Assembly: GCF_001646785.1 (NCBI RefSeq) | Contig: NZ_LRRH01000035.1 | Span: 1 to 64,000, forward strand | Origin: Rhodococcus phenolicus | Lineage (GTDB): Bacteria; Actinomycetota; Actinomycetes; Mycobacteriales; Mycobacteriaceae | Direction of reading: 5' to 3' | Length of the DNA stretch: 64,000 bases | Part shown: positions 7,404-15,454 of the stretch, one piece after another | Numbering within the stretch: position 1 is the stretch's first letter | Layout: each line of letters begins with the position of its first letter | Made by a program: the position numbers and the translations under genes | The notes under the pieces: generated by a model | What the model saw: only the letters and a program-made list of their open reading frames with translations | Told to the model about the DNA's origin: nothing | Database searches by the model: none

Positions 7404-8506
7404 CCGATCACTTCCGCTGGGCGACATGGGGTTCGGAGGAGTTGTCGATACAGGTCGAGGTAGGCGGTGACCATGGCCTGCTCGGAACAGCACGACTGCG
7501 CCCGCGCGCGGGCGGCCTCGCGGGAGAGCGTCGCTGCGACCGGCACGGCGTCCGCCATCGCGGCGGTGTCATCGTCGGGGACGAGGACCCCGCAGTCGGG
7601 TGTGAGGAGTTCGGGGATCGCTCCGCGGGCGAACGCCACCACCGGCGTTCCGCAGGCCAGTGCCTCGGCGACGACCAGCCCGTAGGGCTCGTCCCAGCAC
7701 GGGGTCACCAGGACCGCGGCCGACCGGCCGACCTCCGCGGCGAGGTCGGCGCGGTCCAGATGACCGAGATGGATCACGTCGTCGCCGAGATGAGGTGCGA
7801 TCTTCTCGTCGAAATAGGATGGGGCGCAGACCGGTCCGGCGATCCGGAGGGTCCGGCCCGCCCGGCGCGCCGCTTCGATGGCCAGGTGTGCGCCCTTCTC
7901 CGGCACCAGGCGACCGAACCACATCAGGTCCGTACCGCCCGGCCCGCGCGGCCACCCCTCCAGGTTCACACCGTTGTGGATGACGGTGGCCGGTGTCCCG
8001 AGTGCGGGACGCCACGCCGCGGCGGTGTGACGACTCACCGCAACGAACGTGGCAGGGCAACCGCCGGGTGCTGCCAGCGCGGATTCGATCCACGGCGTGG
8101 GGGGTGTGTGCAGCGTGCACACCACCGGAGTACCGAGCGTGTGGGCCATCGCCACCGGCAGGTAGTGGAGGCTGTGGTTGTGGATCACGTCGAACCGCCC
8201 CGACAGCGGGCCGGCCAGTTGCAGCATCAACGACAGATACGCGTGGTGGTCGGCCAGGAACGTCTCCGACACCATCGACTCGTCGGCCCGCGCCGCGGCA
8301 CTCGGTTCGAAGGCGTGCACATCGAGGAGCGACGCGTGCAGTCCCGGGTCCGAGCCTTCCCCCGCGAACAGGGTCACACGGTGCCCGGCACCGGTGAGAG
8401 CGCGGGCCAGATGCCAGATGTGTGCCTCGAGCCCGCCGGCGAACGGCTCGCGAATGGGAAACCGGTTGGACGCGATCAGGGCGATCCGCAACGATTCGGT
8501 GTTCAC
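7400..8506 (-). CDS. glycosyltransferase family 4
   Basis: Protein of 368 aa with a GT-B fold: N-terminal acceptor domain with the glycine loop AGGLEAHIWHLARAL, and a C-terminal GT4 donor domain with WFGRLVPEKGAHLAIEA and the E-x7-E motif in EPYGLVVAEALACGTPVVA. It transfers a sugar from a nucleotide donor with retention. I chose GTG 8506, which overlaps the preceding gene's stop as GTGA; the long in-frame upstream extension is antisense noise. It is the second gene of the operon. Confidence 0.87.
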   Translation of the reverse strand: MNTESLRIALIASNRFPIREPFAGGLEAHIWHLARALTGAGHRVTLFAGEGSDPGLHASLLDVHAFEPSAAARADESMVSETFLADHHAYLSLMLQLAGPLSGRFDVIHNHSLHYLPVAMAHTLGTPVVCTLHTPPTPWIESALAAPGGCPATFVAVSRHTAAAWRPALGTPATVIHNGVNLEGWPRGPGGTDLMWFGRLVPEKGAHLAIEAARRAGRTLRIAGPVCAPSYFDEKIAPHLGDDVIHLGHLDRADLAAEVGRSAAVLVTPCWDEPYGLVVAEALACGTPVVAFARGAIPELLTPDCGVLVPDDDTAAMADAVPVAATLSREAARARAQSCCSEQAMVTAYLDLYRQLLRTPCRPAEVIG

Positions 8507-9582
8507 GACCGCGCCCGTTCCTGCAGTGCCCGTTCGTAGAGTTCCCGGTGGTTGCGCGCGATGTCCCGGCGCTGGGCGAGCCTGCTCTCCCACTCGGCTC
8601 GGGGCAGGCGGTTCCTGCGGTGGTACAGATCGCGGATGCTGCGGTCGAGCGAACCGGGATCGAAACGGTGCTCGTCGAACTCGAAGACCGCGCACGTCTG
8701 CTGCTGTCCGTAGAACCCGCAGCTGGGCGCGGCGACCGCGGTTCCCAGATCGTGGCAGGCCTCGAGCCATCCCGAGTGCGTGCCGAAACGGTAGGGCAGA
8801 ACCGAGACGGTGAGCGACGACAGATACCGCCACAGTTCGTCGTCGGAGAAGTAGGGATGGACGCGCACCTCGACGCCGGGACGGTCCGCGAATGCGGCCA
8901 GCGCGGCCCCGGTCCCCGGCGCGTACCAATGATTGTCCGGATCGAAGATCTCGTCGTGCACGTCGATGCGCAACACCGACCCGGGCAGTGAACCGACAGT
9001 TTCCGAGAGTGTTTCGACGACCGGGAGTACGTCCATGTTCGCGCGCAGGCTCTTGGCATGCACGCCGACGACGAACCTGTCCTGCGCCGGGCGTGGCCGA
9101 TCGAACCATTCCTTCTCCACGACGTGCGGATGCGGCACGACCGTGGCGCTCCGGCCCCATTCCGCCTCGATCCGTGCCGCTGCCCCGGGTGTGAGGGTGA
9201 TCAGCTCGGCGGCGGCGCGGACGAGAACCTCGAGTTGCTTGTCGTGCGCACCCGGAGCGTCGTGATGTGGATTGCGAAGATCGTGCACCGTGTACACCAG
9301 CGGGATCCGATGTTCGTCGAGTTCGGCGACGATGTCCTCGAGCTGGGCGGGCTCGATCGCGTCGAATCCGAAATGAACGTGGAAGACGTCGAACTCGGCG
9401 TGATGATCCGTGATCCAGCCGGGCTCGAGCATCAGCGGAGGCCACCATCCACCGGGGACCGTGCGGCCGTCCGCCGGCACCGGATCGGCCATCCGCGACA
9501 CACCGTCGTCGGCCGGGTCCGCCAGGTGGCGGACGTAGACGTGCGAGGCAGGCACCGACGCAACACGAATGGAGCGCAACAC
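8503..9582 (-). CDS. glycosyltransferase (GT-B, divergent)
   Basis: Protein of 359 aa and the first gene of the four-gene operon. It has a Rossmann-like N-terminal half (FDVFHVHFGFDA, PLVYTVHDLRNPHH) and a C-terminal half with weaker GT4-like features (GTHSGWLEACHDLGTAVAAPS in the usual donor-binding place). The usual E-x7-E is not obvious, so it is a divergent family member. The start is GTG 9582, preceded by a SigF-type promoter 64 bases upstream. Function in a stress-induced cell-envelope or storage glycan is inferred from the operon only. Confidence 0.75.
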   Translation of the reverse strand: MLRSIRVASVPASHVYVRHLADPADDGVSRMADPVPADGRTVPGGWWPPLMLEPGWITDHHAEFDVFHVHFGFDAIEPAQLEDIVAELDEHRIPLVYTVHDLRNPHHDAPGAHDKQLEVLVRAAAELITLTPGAAARIEAEWGRSATVVPHPHVVEKEWFDRPRPAQDRFVVGVHAKSLRANMDVLPVVETLSETVGSLPGSVLRIDVHDEIFDPDNHWYAPGTGAALAAFADRPGVEVRVHPYFSDDELWRYLSSLTVSVLPYRFGTHSGWLEACHDLGTAVAAPSCGFYGQQQTCAVFEFDEHRFDPGSLDRSIRDLYHRRNRLPRAEWESRLAQRRDIARNHRELYERALQERARS

Positions 9583-9646
9583 AGTTCACTCTCTTCCCAC
9601 GAGATCGGCCGTAGGGACGGTGTCCGGCCGGGGCGACGGCGCCCGG

Positions 9647-9672
9647 GTACCCGGGGCCACCGTCGGCCACAC
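9647..9672 (-). promoter_or_regulatory. SigF-type promoter of glycosyltransferase operon
   Basis: On the minus strand GTGT (9672-9669), 16 bases, GGGTAC (9652-9647). The hexamer is part of the palindrome GGGTACCC, but only the minus strand has a correctly spaced -35. Confidence 0.7.
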
Positions 9673-9704
9673 CCGGCAGCCGGGGAAGCCGAGATCGCCG
9701 AACG

Positions 9705-9730
9705 GTTTCCGACGCGGCGGACCGGGCTAC
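9705..9730 (+). promoter_or_regulatory. SigF-type promoter of hemerythrin-like gene
   Basis: GTTT (9705-9708), 16 bases, GGCTAC (9725-9730), 33 bases before ATG 9764. One base of the -10 differs from GGGTAC. Confidence 0.6.
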
Positions 9731-9763
9731 CCGCCACAGGAGCAACCCGAAGGGAGGAAGCTC

Positions 9764-10339
9764 ATGACAACGAGTCAGCGGGACGTGATCGAGGTCCTCA
9801 CCCACGACCATCGCGAAGTGGAGCGGATGTTCGCAGAACTCGAGGCACTCCACGGCATCGGAACCGACGAGGCGCGGCAACGGCGCCGGGACCTCACCGA
9901 CCAGGTCACCATCGAGCTGGTCCGGCATTCGGTCGCCGAGGAGGCCGACGTGTATCCGGCGGTGAAGAAGAAGGTCAGTGAGAGCGAGGCCGAACACGCC
10001 AAGGAGGAACACGCCGAGGCCGAGAAGACCATGAAGCGGCTCGAAGGGCTGAAGCCGGACGAGCCGGAGTTCGAAGCACAGCTCGCGTTGCTGATGCACG
10101 AGGTCCGCGAACACGTCGCCGAGGAGGAAGGCCAGATCTTCCCGCACATGCGCAGCGTCTTCACCGAGGACGAACTGGTGGATCTCGGCAGGAAGGTGGA
10201 GTCGACGAAGAAGCTGGCACCGACGCGGCCGCACCCGTCGGCCCCGGACGAACCACCGGGCGACAAGATTCTCGGCCCGATCACGGGTCTGCTCGACCGC
10301 ATGCGGGATGCGGTGACCAGGCGCGGCACCGAACGATGA
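9764..10339 (+). CDS. hemerythrin HHE cation-binding domain protein
   Basis: Protein of 191 aa with a four-helix hemerythrin-like domain in residues 7-150. Metal-ligand candidates are visible: HDHREVERMF, RHSVAEEADVYP, EEEGQIFPHM, each with His and Glu in the family spacing. Such proteins bind a diiron centre and are linked to oxidative or nitrosative stress. A long charged tail follows. ATG 9764 has a strong GGGAGG Shine-Dalgarno. It has its own SigF-type promoter and is divergent from the glycosyltransferase operon. A short inverted repeat spans its stop codon. Confidence 0.88.
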   Translation: MTTSQRDVIEVLTHDHREVERMFAELEALHGIGTDEARQRRRDLTDQVTIELVRHSVAEEADVYPAVKKKVSESEAEHAKEEHAEAEKTMKRLEGLKPDEPEFEAQLALLMHEVREHVAEEEGQIFPHMRSVFTEDELVDLGRKVESTKKLAPTRPHPSAPDEPPGDKILGPITGLLDRMRDAVTRRGTER

Positions 10340-10347
10340 GTTCGGTG
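10327..10347. terminator. possible terminator hairpin over hemerythrin gene stop
   Basis: CACCGAAC (10327-10334) pairs with GTTCGGTG (10340-10347). The stem is only 8 bases with no T run. The rest of the gap to the convergent PAS-ANTAR gene (10348-10440) shows nothing clear. Confidence 0.35.
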
Positions 10348-10440
10348 GCGGTCGAGGAGGGAGGTGCTACCGGGTGCCGCACGGACTCGGCAGCGGTACC
10401 CGAACCGCCGCGGTCCGCGAGCTGACGGGCGGCGTGAGTC

Positions 10441-11148
10441 CTACGGACCGGATTCGGTGGGGACCTCCGCACGATCCTCGCGCGGCACGGTCCGATCCAC
10501 GGTCATGAGGAAGTGGTCGAACTCGTTGCGCCACGTGTCCGGAACCCTCGGTCCGGTCCCGCCGGTGACGGCGTCGACGATCCGCTGTGCCAGCGCCCGG
10601 AGCTTGATGTTCGTTTCCTGGGACCGCCACGTGAGGATCTCGAATGCATGATCGGCGGAGATTCCATACGCCAGCATCAGGACGCCTTTGGCCTGTTCGA
10701 TGACGGCGCGGGACAGGGCGAATGTGGACAGCGCTTCGTCGACGTTCTCGCGGATGTCGTCCGCGTAGCTCTCCGTGAGGTCGACGTAGAACCCGGACGT
10801 GCCGATGACCGTGCTGTGGTCGTCGAGGAGTTCGTCGCCGACCACGACGACCTGTTTGACGTTGCCCCCGGTGTCGATGATCCGGTGCCGGCTGCTGAAC
10901 GGTCGGTTGCTCGTGCGCTGCGATTCGAGCATCTCGGCGACCTGCGGGAGATCGTCCGGATGCTTGTGGGACAGAACCCGTTCGGTCGTCAAGCGCATGA
11001 TGCCGGACTCGTACCCGTGCATCCTGGCCACCGCGTCGGACCACTCCCACTCGTCGGTGGCGACGACGTAGCGGAAGCTGCCCACCCGCTGCGGCCTGTC
11101 GGGCCGCGACTCGTCCGCGGCGCGGGGGCCCGTGGGGGAATCGGTCAT
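10441..11148 (-). CDS. PAS and ANTAR domain regulator
   Basis: Protein of 235 aa. A PAS fold of the PAS_3 type spans about residues 25-125 (DEWEWSDAVARMHGYESG, HPDDLPQVAEML), followed by an ANTAR domain at 140-200 (SRAVIEQAKGVLMLAYGISAD, ILTWRSQETNIKLRALAQRI). It should sense a signal through PAS and act on nascent RNA as an antiterminator. ATG 11148 is chosen; the upstream extension is poor coding sequence. It is the second ANTAR protein in the island and converges on the hemerythrin-like gene. Confidence 0.9.
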   Translation of the reverse strand: MTDSPTGPRAADESRPDRPQRVGSFRYVVATDEWEWSDAVARMHGYESGIMRLTTERVLSHKHPDDLPQVAEMLESQRTSNRPFSSRHRIIDTGGNVKQVVVVGDELLDDHSTVIGTSGFYVDLTESYADDIRENVDEALSTFALSRAVIEQAKGVLMLAYGISADHAFEILTWRSQETNIKLRALAQRIVDAVTGGTGPRVPDTWRNEFDHFLMTVDRTVPREDRAEVPTESGP

Positions 11149-11285
11149 CACTCGATTATGCCGTGAGCGACGCACGCGCGAGTCCGCACCCCGGCGTCGG
11201 GTGTGTCGGGAATGTCCCCCCTGTGGTTCGAGCCGGCCGGCCACTCGAACCGACCCCGGCGCAGGCCCGCAAAACCGACCGCGCG

Positions 11286-11310
11286 GTTGAGAAACCCGGC
11301 CGCGGGGTAT
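11286..11310 (+). promoter_or_regulatory. SigF-type promoter of lipoprotein/NRAMP-like operon
   Basis: GTTG (11286-11289), 15 bases, GGGTAT (11305-11310), 43 bases before GTG 11354. The remainder of the divergent gap 11149-11285 shows no other clear signal. Confidence 0.65.
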
Positions 11311-11353
11311 CCCTGTTCGCACTACATGCGGCGGTGCGGCTCAGGAGGTATCG

Positions 11354-11797
11354 GTGTTGCGTTGGCGTCGGGGCATGGTCGCGGGAGCGGTGGTGGTGTC
11401 CTTGTCGTGCGGGTGCTCGGGCATGCCCGGCGGAACGGAAGGCGACCTCTCGAGGGCAGCGGCGGATGCGGCGTCGGCGACCGCGTCGGCGCAATTGGGC
11501 CTGTCCCTGGTCGCGGCCCATCGCACCACCGGCAACCACGCCGACGTCGTGCTCGACGACGCCCTCGAGGCGGTGCTCACCTCCTACAGCGCGGCGGCCA
11601 CCGCCGAGACGTCGTCGGAGGACGAGGCAGCGCACCGTGATGTGCTGCTCGGCTACCTGGAGGACGCGGCGTCCGCGCTCGGGAGGGCACGCGGGCACGT
11701 CGCCGGTGTGCCCGGCTCCCCGGACGCGCCGGCCCTCGACGGGGAACTCGCCCGCCTCACCGACTCGCTGTCGGCGTTCGGTGAGGGGGCCAGGTGA
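11354..11797 (+). CDS. small putative lipoprotein
   Basis: Protein of 147 aa with a basic N-terminus (LRWRRG), a hydrophobic stretch and cysteines at about 19 and 21 (VSLSCGCSG) that could be a lipobox, though neither fits it perfectly. The mature part is Ala/Asp/Glu-rich and probably helical. I do not recognise the family. GTG 11354 has an AGGAGG Shine-Dalgarno. Its stop overlaps the start of the NRAMP-like transporter by four bases, so it is probably an extracytoplasmic partner of that transporter. It is the first gene of a four-gene operon. Confidence 0.65.
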   Translation: MLRWRRGMVAGAVVVSLSCGCSGMPGGTEGDLSRAAADAASATASAQLGLSLVAAHRTTGNHADVVLDDALEAVLTSYSAAATAETSSEDEAAHRDVLLGYLEDAASALGRARGHVAGVPGSPDAPALDGELARLTDSLSAFGEGAR

Positions 11798-13023
11798 CGA
11801 AACTGTTCGCCGTCGCCCTCGGCGTCCTGACCGCGATCGGCGGATTCCTCGACATCGGGGACCTGGTCACCAACGCCGTCGTCGGCTCCCGCTTCGGGCT
11901 GAGCCTGGTCTGGGTGGTCGTATTGGGGGTCGGCGGAATCTGCCTGTACGCCAACATGGCCGGACGGGTCGCCGCGGTCAGTGGGCGCGCGACGTTCGAG
12001 ATCATCCGCGAGCGTCTCGGTCCGCGCTCGGCGCTGGCGAACCTGGCCGCGTCGTTCCTCATCAATCTCATGACCCTCACCGCCGAGGTCGGCGGCATCG
12101 CGCTGGCTCTGCAGCTCGCGTCCGGAATCGGTCCGATGATGTGGCTGCCGGTCGCGGCATTCGCCGTGTGGCTCGTGATCTGGCGGGTGCGTTTCGGCCT
12201 CATGGAGAACGCCACAGGACTGGCCGGACTGTGCCTGATCGTGTTCGGCGTTGCGCTGTTTCTGCTCGGACCCGATTGGGGGGAGCTGGGGGAACAGATT
12301 CTCGCCCCGGCGATCCCCGAATCGGAGTCGACCGCGGTGTACTGGTTCTATGCGGTGGCGTTGTTCGGTGCGGCGATGACGCCCTACGAGGTGTTCTTCT
12401 TCTCCTCGGGTGCGCGGGAGGAGAAATGGACCGTCGAAGATCTGGGCAAGTCCCGGCTCAACGTGCTCGTCGGTTTTCCGCTCGGCGGGGTCCTGTCGGT
12501 GTGCGTGGCCGCGTGCGCCGCGGTCGTGCTGCTTCCGCAGAGTATCGGTGTCGAGTCCCTGTCCCAGATCGTGCTGCCCGTGGCGGAGGCCGGCGGTCGC
12601 CTGGCGGTGGCGTTCGCGATCGTCGGCATCGTCGCCGCGACCTTCGGTGCGGCCCTCGAGACGACCCTGTCCAGCGGCTACACGCTCGCGCAGTTCTTCG
12701 GGTGGCGGTGGGGCAAGTTCCGGGCCCCGGCCGACGCCGCCCGCTTCCACCTGGTGATGATCATTTCGTTGCTCCTGGGCCTCGCGATACTCGTCACCGG
12801 AGTAGATCCCATTCTGGTGACCGAGGTTTCGGTGGTGTTCTCGGCGGTGGCGCTGCCACTGACCTACATTCCGATCCTCATCGTCGCCAACGACCCCGAA
12901 TACATGGGTGAGCACGTCAACGGCCGGCTCGTCAACGCCTTCGCGCTGGCCTACGTGCCCGTGATCCTGGTGGCCTCGGCCGCCGCCATACCACTGCTGA
13001 TCATGACGGGAGCGGGCGCATGA
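11794..13023 (+). CDS. NRAMP-related membrane transporter lacking canonical metal motifs
   Basis: Protein of 409 aa with about eleven membrane segments and the general NRAMP (PF01566) layout. Helix 1 reads FLDIGDLVTNAV where metal transporters have DPGN, and the helix 6 region reads AMTPYEVFFFSSG where they have the MPH motif. Both metal-coordinating motifs are therefore changed, so the substrate may not be Mn or Fe. It overlaps the lipoprotein upstream (GTGA) and the PRC-like gene downstream (ATGA), so all four genes are translated together, under a SigF-type promoter. Confidence 0.8.
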   Translation: MTKLFAVALGVLTAIGGFLDIGDLVTNAVVGSRFGLSLVWVVVLGVGGICLYANMAGRVAAVSGRATFEIIRERLGPRSALANLAASFLINLMTLTAEVGGIALALQLASGIGPMMWLPVAAFAVWLVIWRVRFGLMENATGLAGLCLIVFGVALFLLGPDWGELGEQILAPAIPESESTAVYWFYAVALFGAAMTPYEVFFFSSGAREEKWTVEDLGKSRLNVLVGFPLGGVLSVCVAACAAVVLLPQSIGVESLSQIVLPVAEAGGRLAVAFAIVGIVAATFGAALETTLSSGYTLAQFFGWRWGKFRAPADAARFHLVMIISLLLGLAILVTGVDPILVTEVSVVFSAVALPLTYIPILIVANDPEYMGEHVNGRLVNAFALAYVPVILVASAAAIPLLIMTGAGA

Positions 13024-13424
13024 CCGAATCCGACGCACTGCCTGCGCTGCCGGTCGAGGGCCGGGTTCTGGACGCGCGGTTGCATCTGCTGGACCGGCTC
13101 GTAGTCGACGTCGACGGTCTTCCGGTCACCACCGTCGACGATCTGGAACTCGGCGGTGTCGAGCCGGGCCGGGAAATCCCGGCCGCAGCGGCTCCGCCAC
13201 GGGTGGAAGCGATCCTGAGCGGCAACGCGCTGCCCACCCGCATCTTCGGGGGGAAACCCCCGGACTCACGCCTGGATCGCGTCGAATGGAGCGACGTGGA
13301 CTGCGTCGATGTCGCGGTGCACCTGAGGGTGCACGGCGAGGACCTGGACCATCTGTGGGTCGAGCGGTGGGTGCGCGATCACCTCATCCGGCGGATTCCG
13401 GGAGGTCGTCGTGCGGCTCGGTGA
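13020..13424 (+). CDS. PRC-barrel-like protein
   Basis: Protein of 134 aa. The segment EGRVLDARLHLLDRLVVDVDG followed by VTTVDDLEL has the small beta-barrel pattern of PRC domains (about residues 12-45), and the second half (DRVEWSDVDCVDVAVHLRV, HLWVERWVRDHLI) is a second conserved block. It is probably cytoplasmic and may bind the cytosolic face of the transporter encoded upstream, with which it overlaps by four bases. The downstream PRC gene overlaps it by 14 bases. The assignment rests on pattern only. Confidence 0.65.
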   Translation: MTESDALPALPVEGRVLDARLHLLDRLVVDVDGLPVTTVDDLELGGVEPGREIPAAAAPPRVEAILSGNALPTRIFGGKPPDSRLDRVEWSDVDCVDVAVHLRVHGEDLDHLWVERWVRDHLIRRIPGGRRAAR

Positions 13425-13728
13425 GATCGTCGGGGCACAGGCACGGGACGGCGCCGGGCATCGTCTGGGCACGGTCGTCGACGTCCGGTTCACTCAGCAG
13501 GAGGGCTCCGCCCCGGCGTTGGTGGCGCTGCTGATCAGTCCCCGGTCGTCCGGATCGTTCCTCGGATACGAACGGAAATCGGTCGACGCACCGGCGCTGA
13601 TCGCACGCTATCTGCGGTGGCGGCACCGGGGCGCGTTCCTGGTCCGGTGGACCGATGTGCGGCGCGTCGGGGACGGGTGGGTCGAGGTGCGTGACGGTTA
13701 CCGGAGGTTCGCAGCCGCGCTGCCGTGA
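13411..13728 (+). CDS. PRC-barrel domain protein
   Basis: Protein of 105 aa consisting mostly of one PRC-barrel: MRLGEIVGAQARDGAGHRLGTVVDVRF has the typical strand-turn-strand start, and a second barrel-like half ends WTDVRRVGDGWVEVRDG. GTG 13411 has a GGAGG Shine-Dalgarno. It is the last gene of the lipoprotein/NRAMP-like/PRC/PRC operon. PRC domains often act as regulatory or adaptor modules, so it could control the transporter. Confidence 0.75.
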   Translation: MRLGEIVGAQARDGAGHRLGTVVDVRFTQQEGSAPALVALLISPRSSGSFLGYERKSVDAPALIARYLRWRHRGAFLVRWTDVRRVGDGWVEVRDGYRRFAAALP

Positions 13729-13750
13729 GCGGACCTGCGCGCAGCCGGTT

Positions 13751-13834
13751 CTACCCTTGCTGGCGCGGCCCCGAACGCTTGGCGATCACGAACACGACGA
13801 CGCCGATGAGGATGAGGATTGCGATCAGTTCCAT
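13751..13834 (-). CDS. 27-aa single-span membrane peptide
   Basis: A short ORF of 27 codons: an N-terminal Met-Glu, one membrane segment (LIAILILIGVVVFVIA) and a basic tail (KRSGPRQQG). Its ATG at 13834 lies 9 bases after a GGGTAC element of a SigF-type promoter, so the mRNA would be leaderless or nearly so. Synthesis is supported by this promoter geometry, which recurs at six other genes here, and by the codon pattern of a clean membrane helix. The function is unknown; it resembles other tiny stress-induced membrane peptides. Confidence 0.6.
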   Translation of the reverse strand: MELIAILILIGVVVFVIAKRSGPRQQG

Positions 13835-13843
13835 GAGGGGCGG

Positions 13844-13867
13844 GTACCCGGTGGCGAAGAATCGAAC
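13844..13867 (-). promoter_or_regulatory. SigF-type promoter of 27-aa peptide gene
   Basis: On the minus strand GTTC (13867-13864), 14 bases, GGGTAC (13849-13844), with nine bases to the ATG. Its -35 is interleaved with that of the divergent promoter at 13859. Confidence 0.6.
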
Positions 13868-13884
13868 CAGCATCGAACGGGTAC
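13859..13884 (+). promoter_or_regulatory. SigF-type promoter of decarboxylase gene
   Basis: GAAT (13859-13862), 16 bases, GGGTAC (13879-13884), nine bases before ATG 13894. The -35 fits only the loose GNNT form. Confidence 0.55.
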
Positions 13885-13893
13885 CCGAAGGGC

Positions 13894-15387
13894 ATGAGCG
13901 GAGATCGCAAGGACCAGGGGAAGGCGCCGTTGCTCGACGCGCTCGCCGACTACCGGCGGCAGGACCGCTACGGCTTCAGTCCGCCCGGGCATCGCCAGGG
14001 CCGTGGCGTCGACCCACGTGCACTGGCTGTGCTCGGTGACGCCTACCGGTCGGATGTGTTGTCCACCGGAGGGCTCGACGACCGGCTCGCGCGCAACGAG
14101 TATCTGTCGGACGCCGAGGATCTGATGGCCGAAGCCGTGGGCGCCGAACACACGTTCTTCTCGACGTGCGGTAGCTCGCTGTCGGTGAAGGCGGCGATGA
14201 TGGCGGTGGCCGGGCACGGCGGCGGGGGTGGTGGCGCAGGTGGACTCCTGCTCGGCCGGGACTGCCACAAATCCGTCGTGGGGGGTCTGATCTTCGGTGG
14301 TATCCAGCCGCGGTGGATCACCCCCCAATGGGATGCCGAGCGGCACATGTCGCACCCGCCGTCGCCGGAGCAGATCCGGGAAGGCTGGGAAAAGCACCCG
14401 GACGCGGCAGGAGCCTTGATCGTCTCGCCCAGTCCGTACGGGACGTGTGCGGACATCGAGGGCATCGCAGAGATCTGTCACGAGCGGGGCAAGCCGCTCA
14501 TCGTCGACGAGGCATGGGGTGCACACCTACCGTTCCACGACGATCTGCCCACCTGGGCGATGAATGCCGGCGCCGACGTCTGTGTGGTCAGCGTCCACAA
14601 GATGGGAGCCGGATTCGAACAGGGTTCGGTCTTCCATACGCAGGGCGATCTCATCGACTTCGACCACCTGTCGACGTGCGCCGACCTGCTGATGACGACG
14701 AGCCCGAACGTGCTCGTCTACAGCGGCATCGACGCGTGGCGCCGGCAGATGGTCGAGCACGGCGAGAAACTCCTGGGCGACGCGCTGGAATTGAGCGGGC
14801 AACTGCGCGAACGACTTTCGCAGATTCCCGGGCTGCTGGTCCTCGAGGACGAGCTACTCGGCCACGAAGCCTCACACGATCTGGACCGCCTCCAGATCCT
14901 CGTCGACGTCAGTGAGACCGGAGCCTCCGGGTACCAATTCGCGGACTGGATCCGTGAGCACTGCCGGGTGGACATGGGTCTGTCCGACCACCGCCGCATC
15001 ATGGCCACGATGTCCATGGCGGACGGCCCCGACACCGGCGACCGGCTGATCAGGGCGTTCGAAGACTGCGCGGCCGCGGCGGACGGATTCGACCCGCCCC
15101 CGCCGATCCGGCTGCCCTCACCCGACGAACTGCAGCTCGAATCGCGGATGTCGCCCCGGGAGGCGTTCTTCGCCCCGAAGATCGAGGACGTGCCCGCCGC
15201 CCAGGCATCCGGACGGATCTCGGCCGAAATGCTGACGCCCTATCCGCCCGGCATCCCGGTGGTCGTGCCCGGGGAACTGCTCGACGACGCCGTCGTCGAC
15301 TACCTGCGCAGCGGCCTCGCGGCGGGGATGGCCGTGCCCGACGCCACCGATCCGAAACTCGACACGTTCCGGGTGGTCGCGCAGTAG
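13894..15387 (+). CDS. Orn/Lys/Arg decarboxylase family PLP enzyme
   Basis: Protein of 497 aa with the fold-type I PLP arrangement of short Gram-positive Orn/Lys/Arg decarboxylases. The phosphate/ring region is STCGSSLSVKAAMMA, the cofactor aspartate lies in LIVDEAWGAHLPFH, and the Schiff-base lysine lies in VVSVHKMGAGFEQGS. The C-terminal domain (about 370-497) is of the decarboxylase type. It may make a diamine or polyamine such as agmatine or cadaverine, useful against acid or oxidative stress; substrate is not predictable. The ATG is 9 bases from a SigF-type -10, so the transcript is probably leaderless. Confidence 0.85.
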   Translation: MSGDRKDQGKAPLLDALADYRRQDRYGFSPPGHRQGRGVDPRALAVLGDAYRSDVLSTGGLDDRLARNEYLSDAEDLMAEAVGAEHTFFSTCGSSLSVKAAMMAVAGHGGGGGGAGGLLLGRDCHKSVVGGLIFGGIQPRWITPQWDAERHMSHPPSPEQIREGWEKHPDAAGALIVSPSPYGTCADIEGIAEICHERGKPLIVDEAWGAHLPFHDDLPTWAMNAGADVCVVSVHKMGAGFEQGSVFHTQGDLIDFDHLSTCADLLMTTSPNVLVYSGIDAWRRQMVEHGEKLLGDALELSGQLRERLSQIPGLLVLEDELLGHEASHDLDRLQILVDVSETGASGYQFADWIREHCRVDMGLSDHRRIMATMSMADGPDTGDRLIRAFEDCAAAADGFDPPPPIRLPSPDELQLESRMSPREAFFAPKIEDVPAAQASGRISAEMLTPYPPGIPVVVPGELLDDAVVDYLRSGLAAGMAVPDATDPKLDTFRVVAQ

Positions 15388-15419
15388 GTGGCCGCGCAGC
15401 GGAACGGCCGGGTGACCGG

Positions 15420-15445
15420 GTGTGGGTGTCGCCACGGCCGGGTAC
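15420..15445 (+). promoter_or_regulatory. SigF-type promoter before broken ppx/gppA
   Basis: GTGT (15420-15423), 16 bases, GGGTAC (15440-15445), nine bases before GTG 15455. It remains intact although the gene it drives is broken. Confidence 0.65.
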
Positions 15446-15454
15446 CCGGCGGGC

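Noticed and set aside
9645-9650. Plus-strand reading of the GGGTACCC palindrome as a promoter for the hemerythrin-like gene.
   Set aside because: No G-N-N-T at 14-16 bases fits well, and a better promoter exists at 9705-9730.
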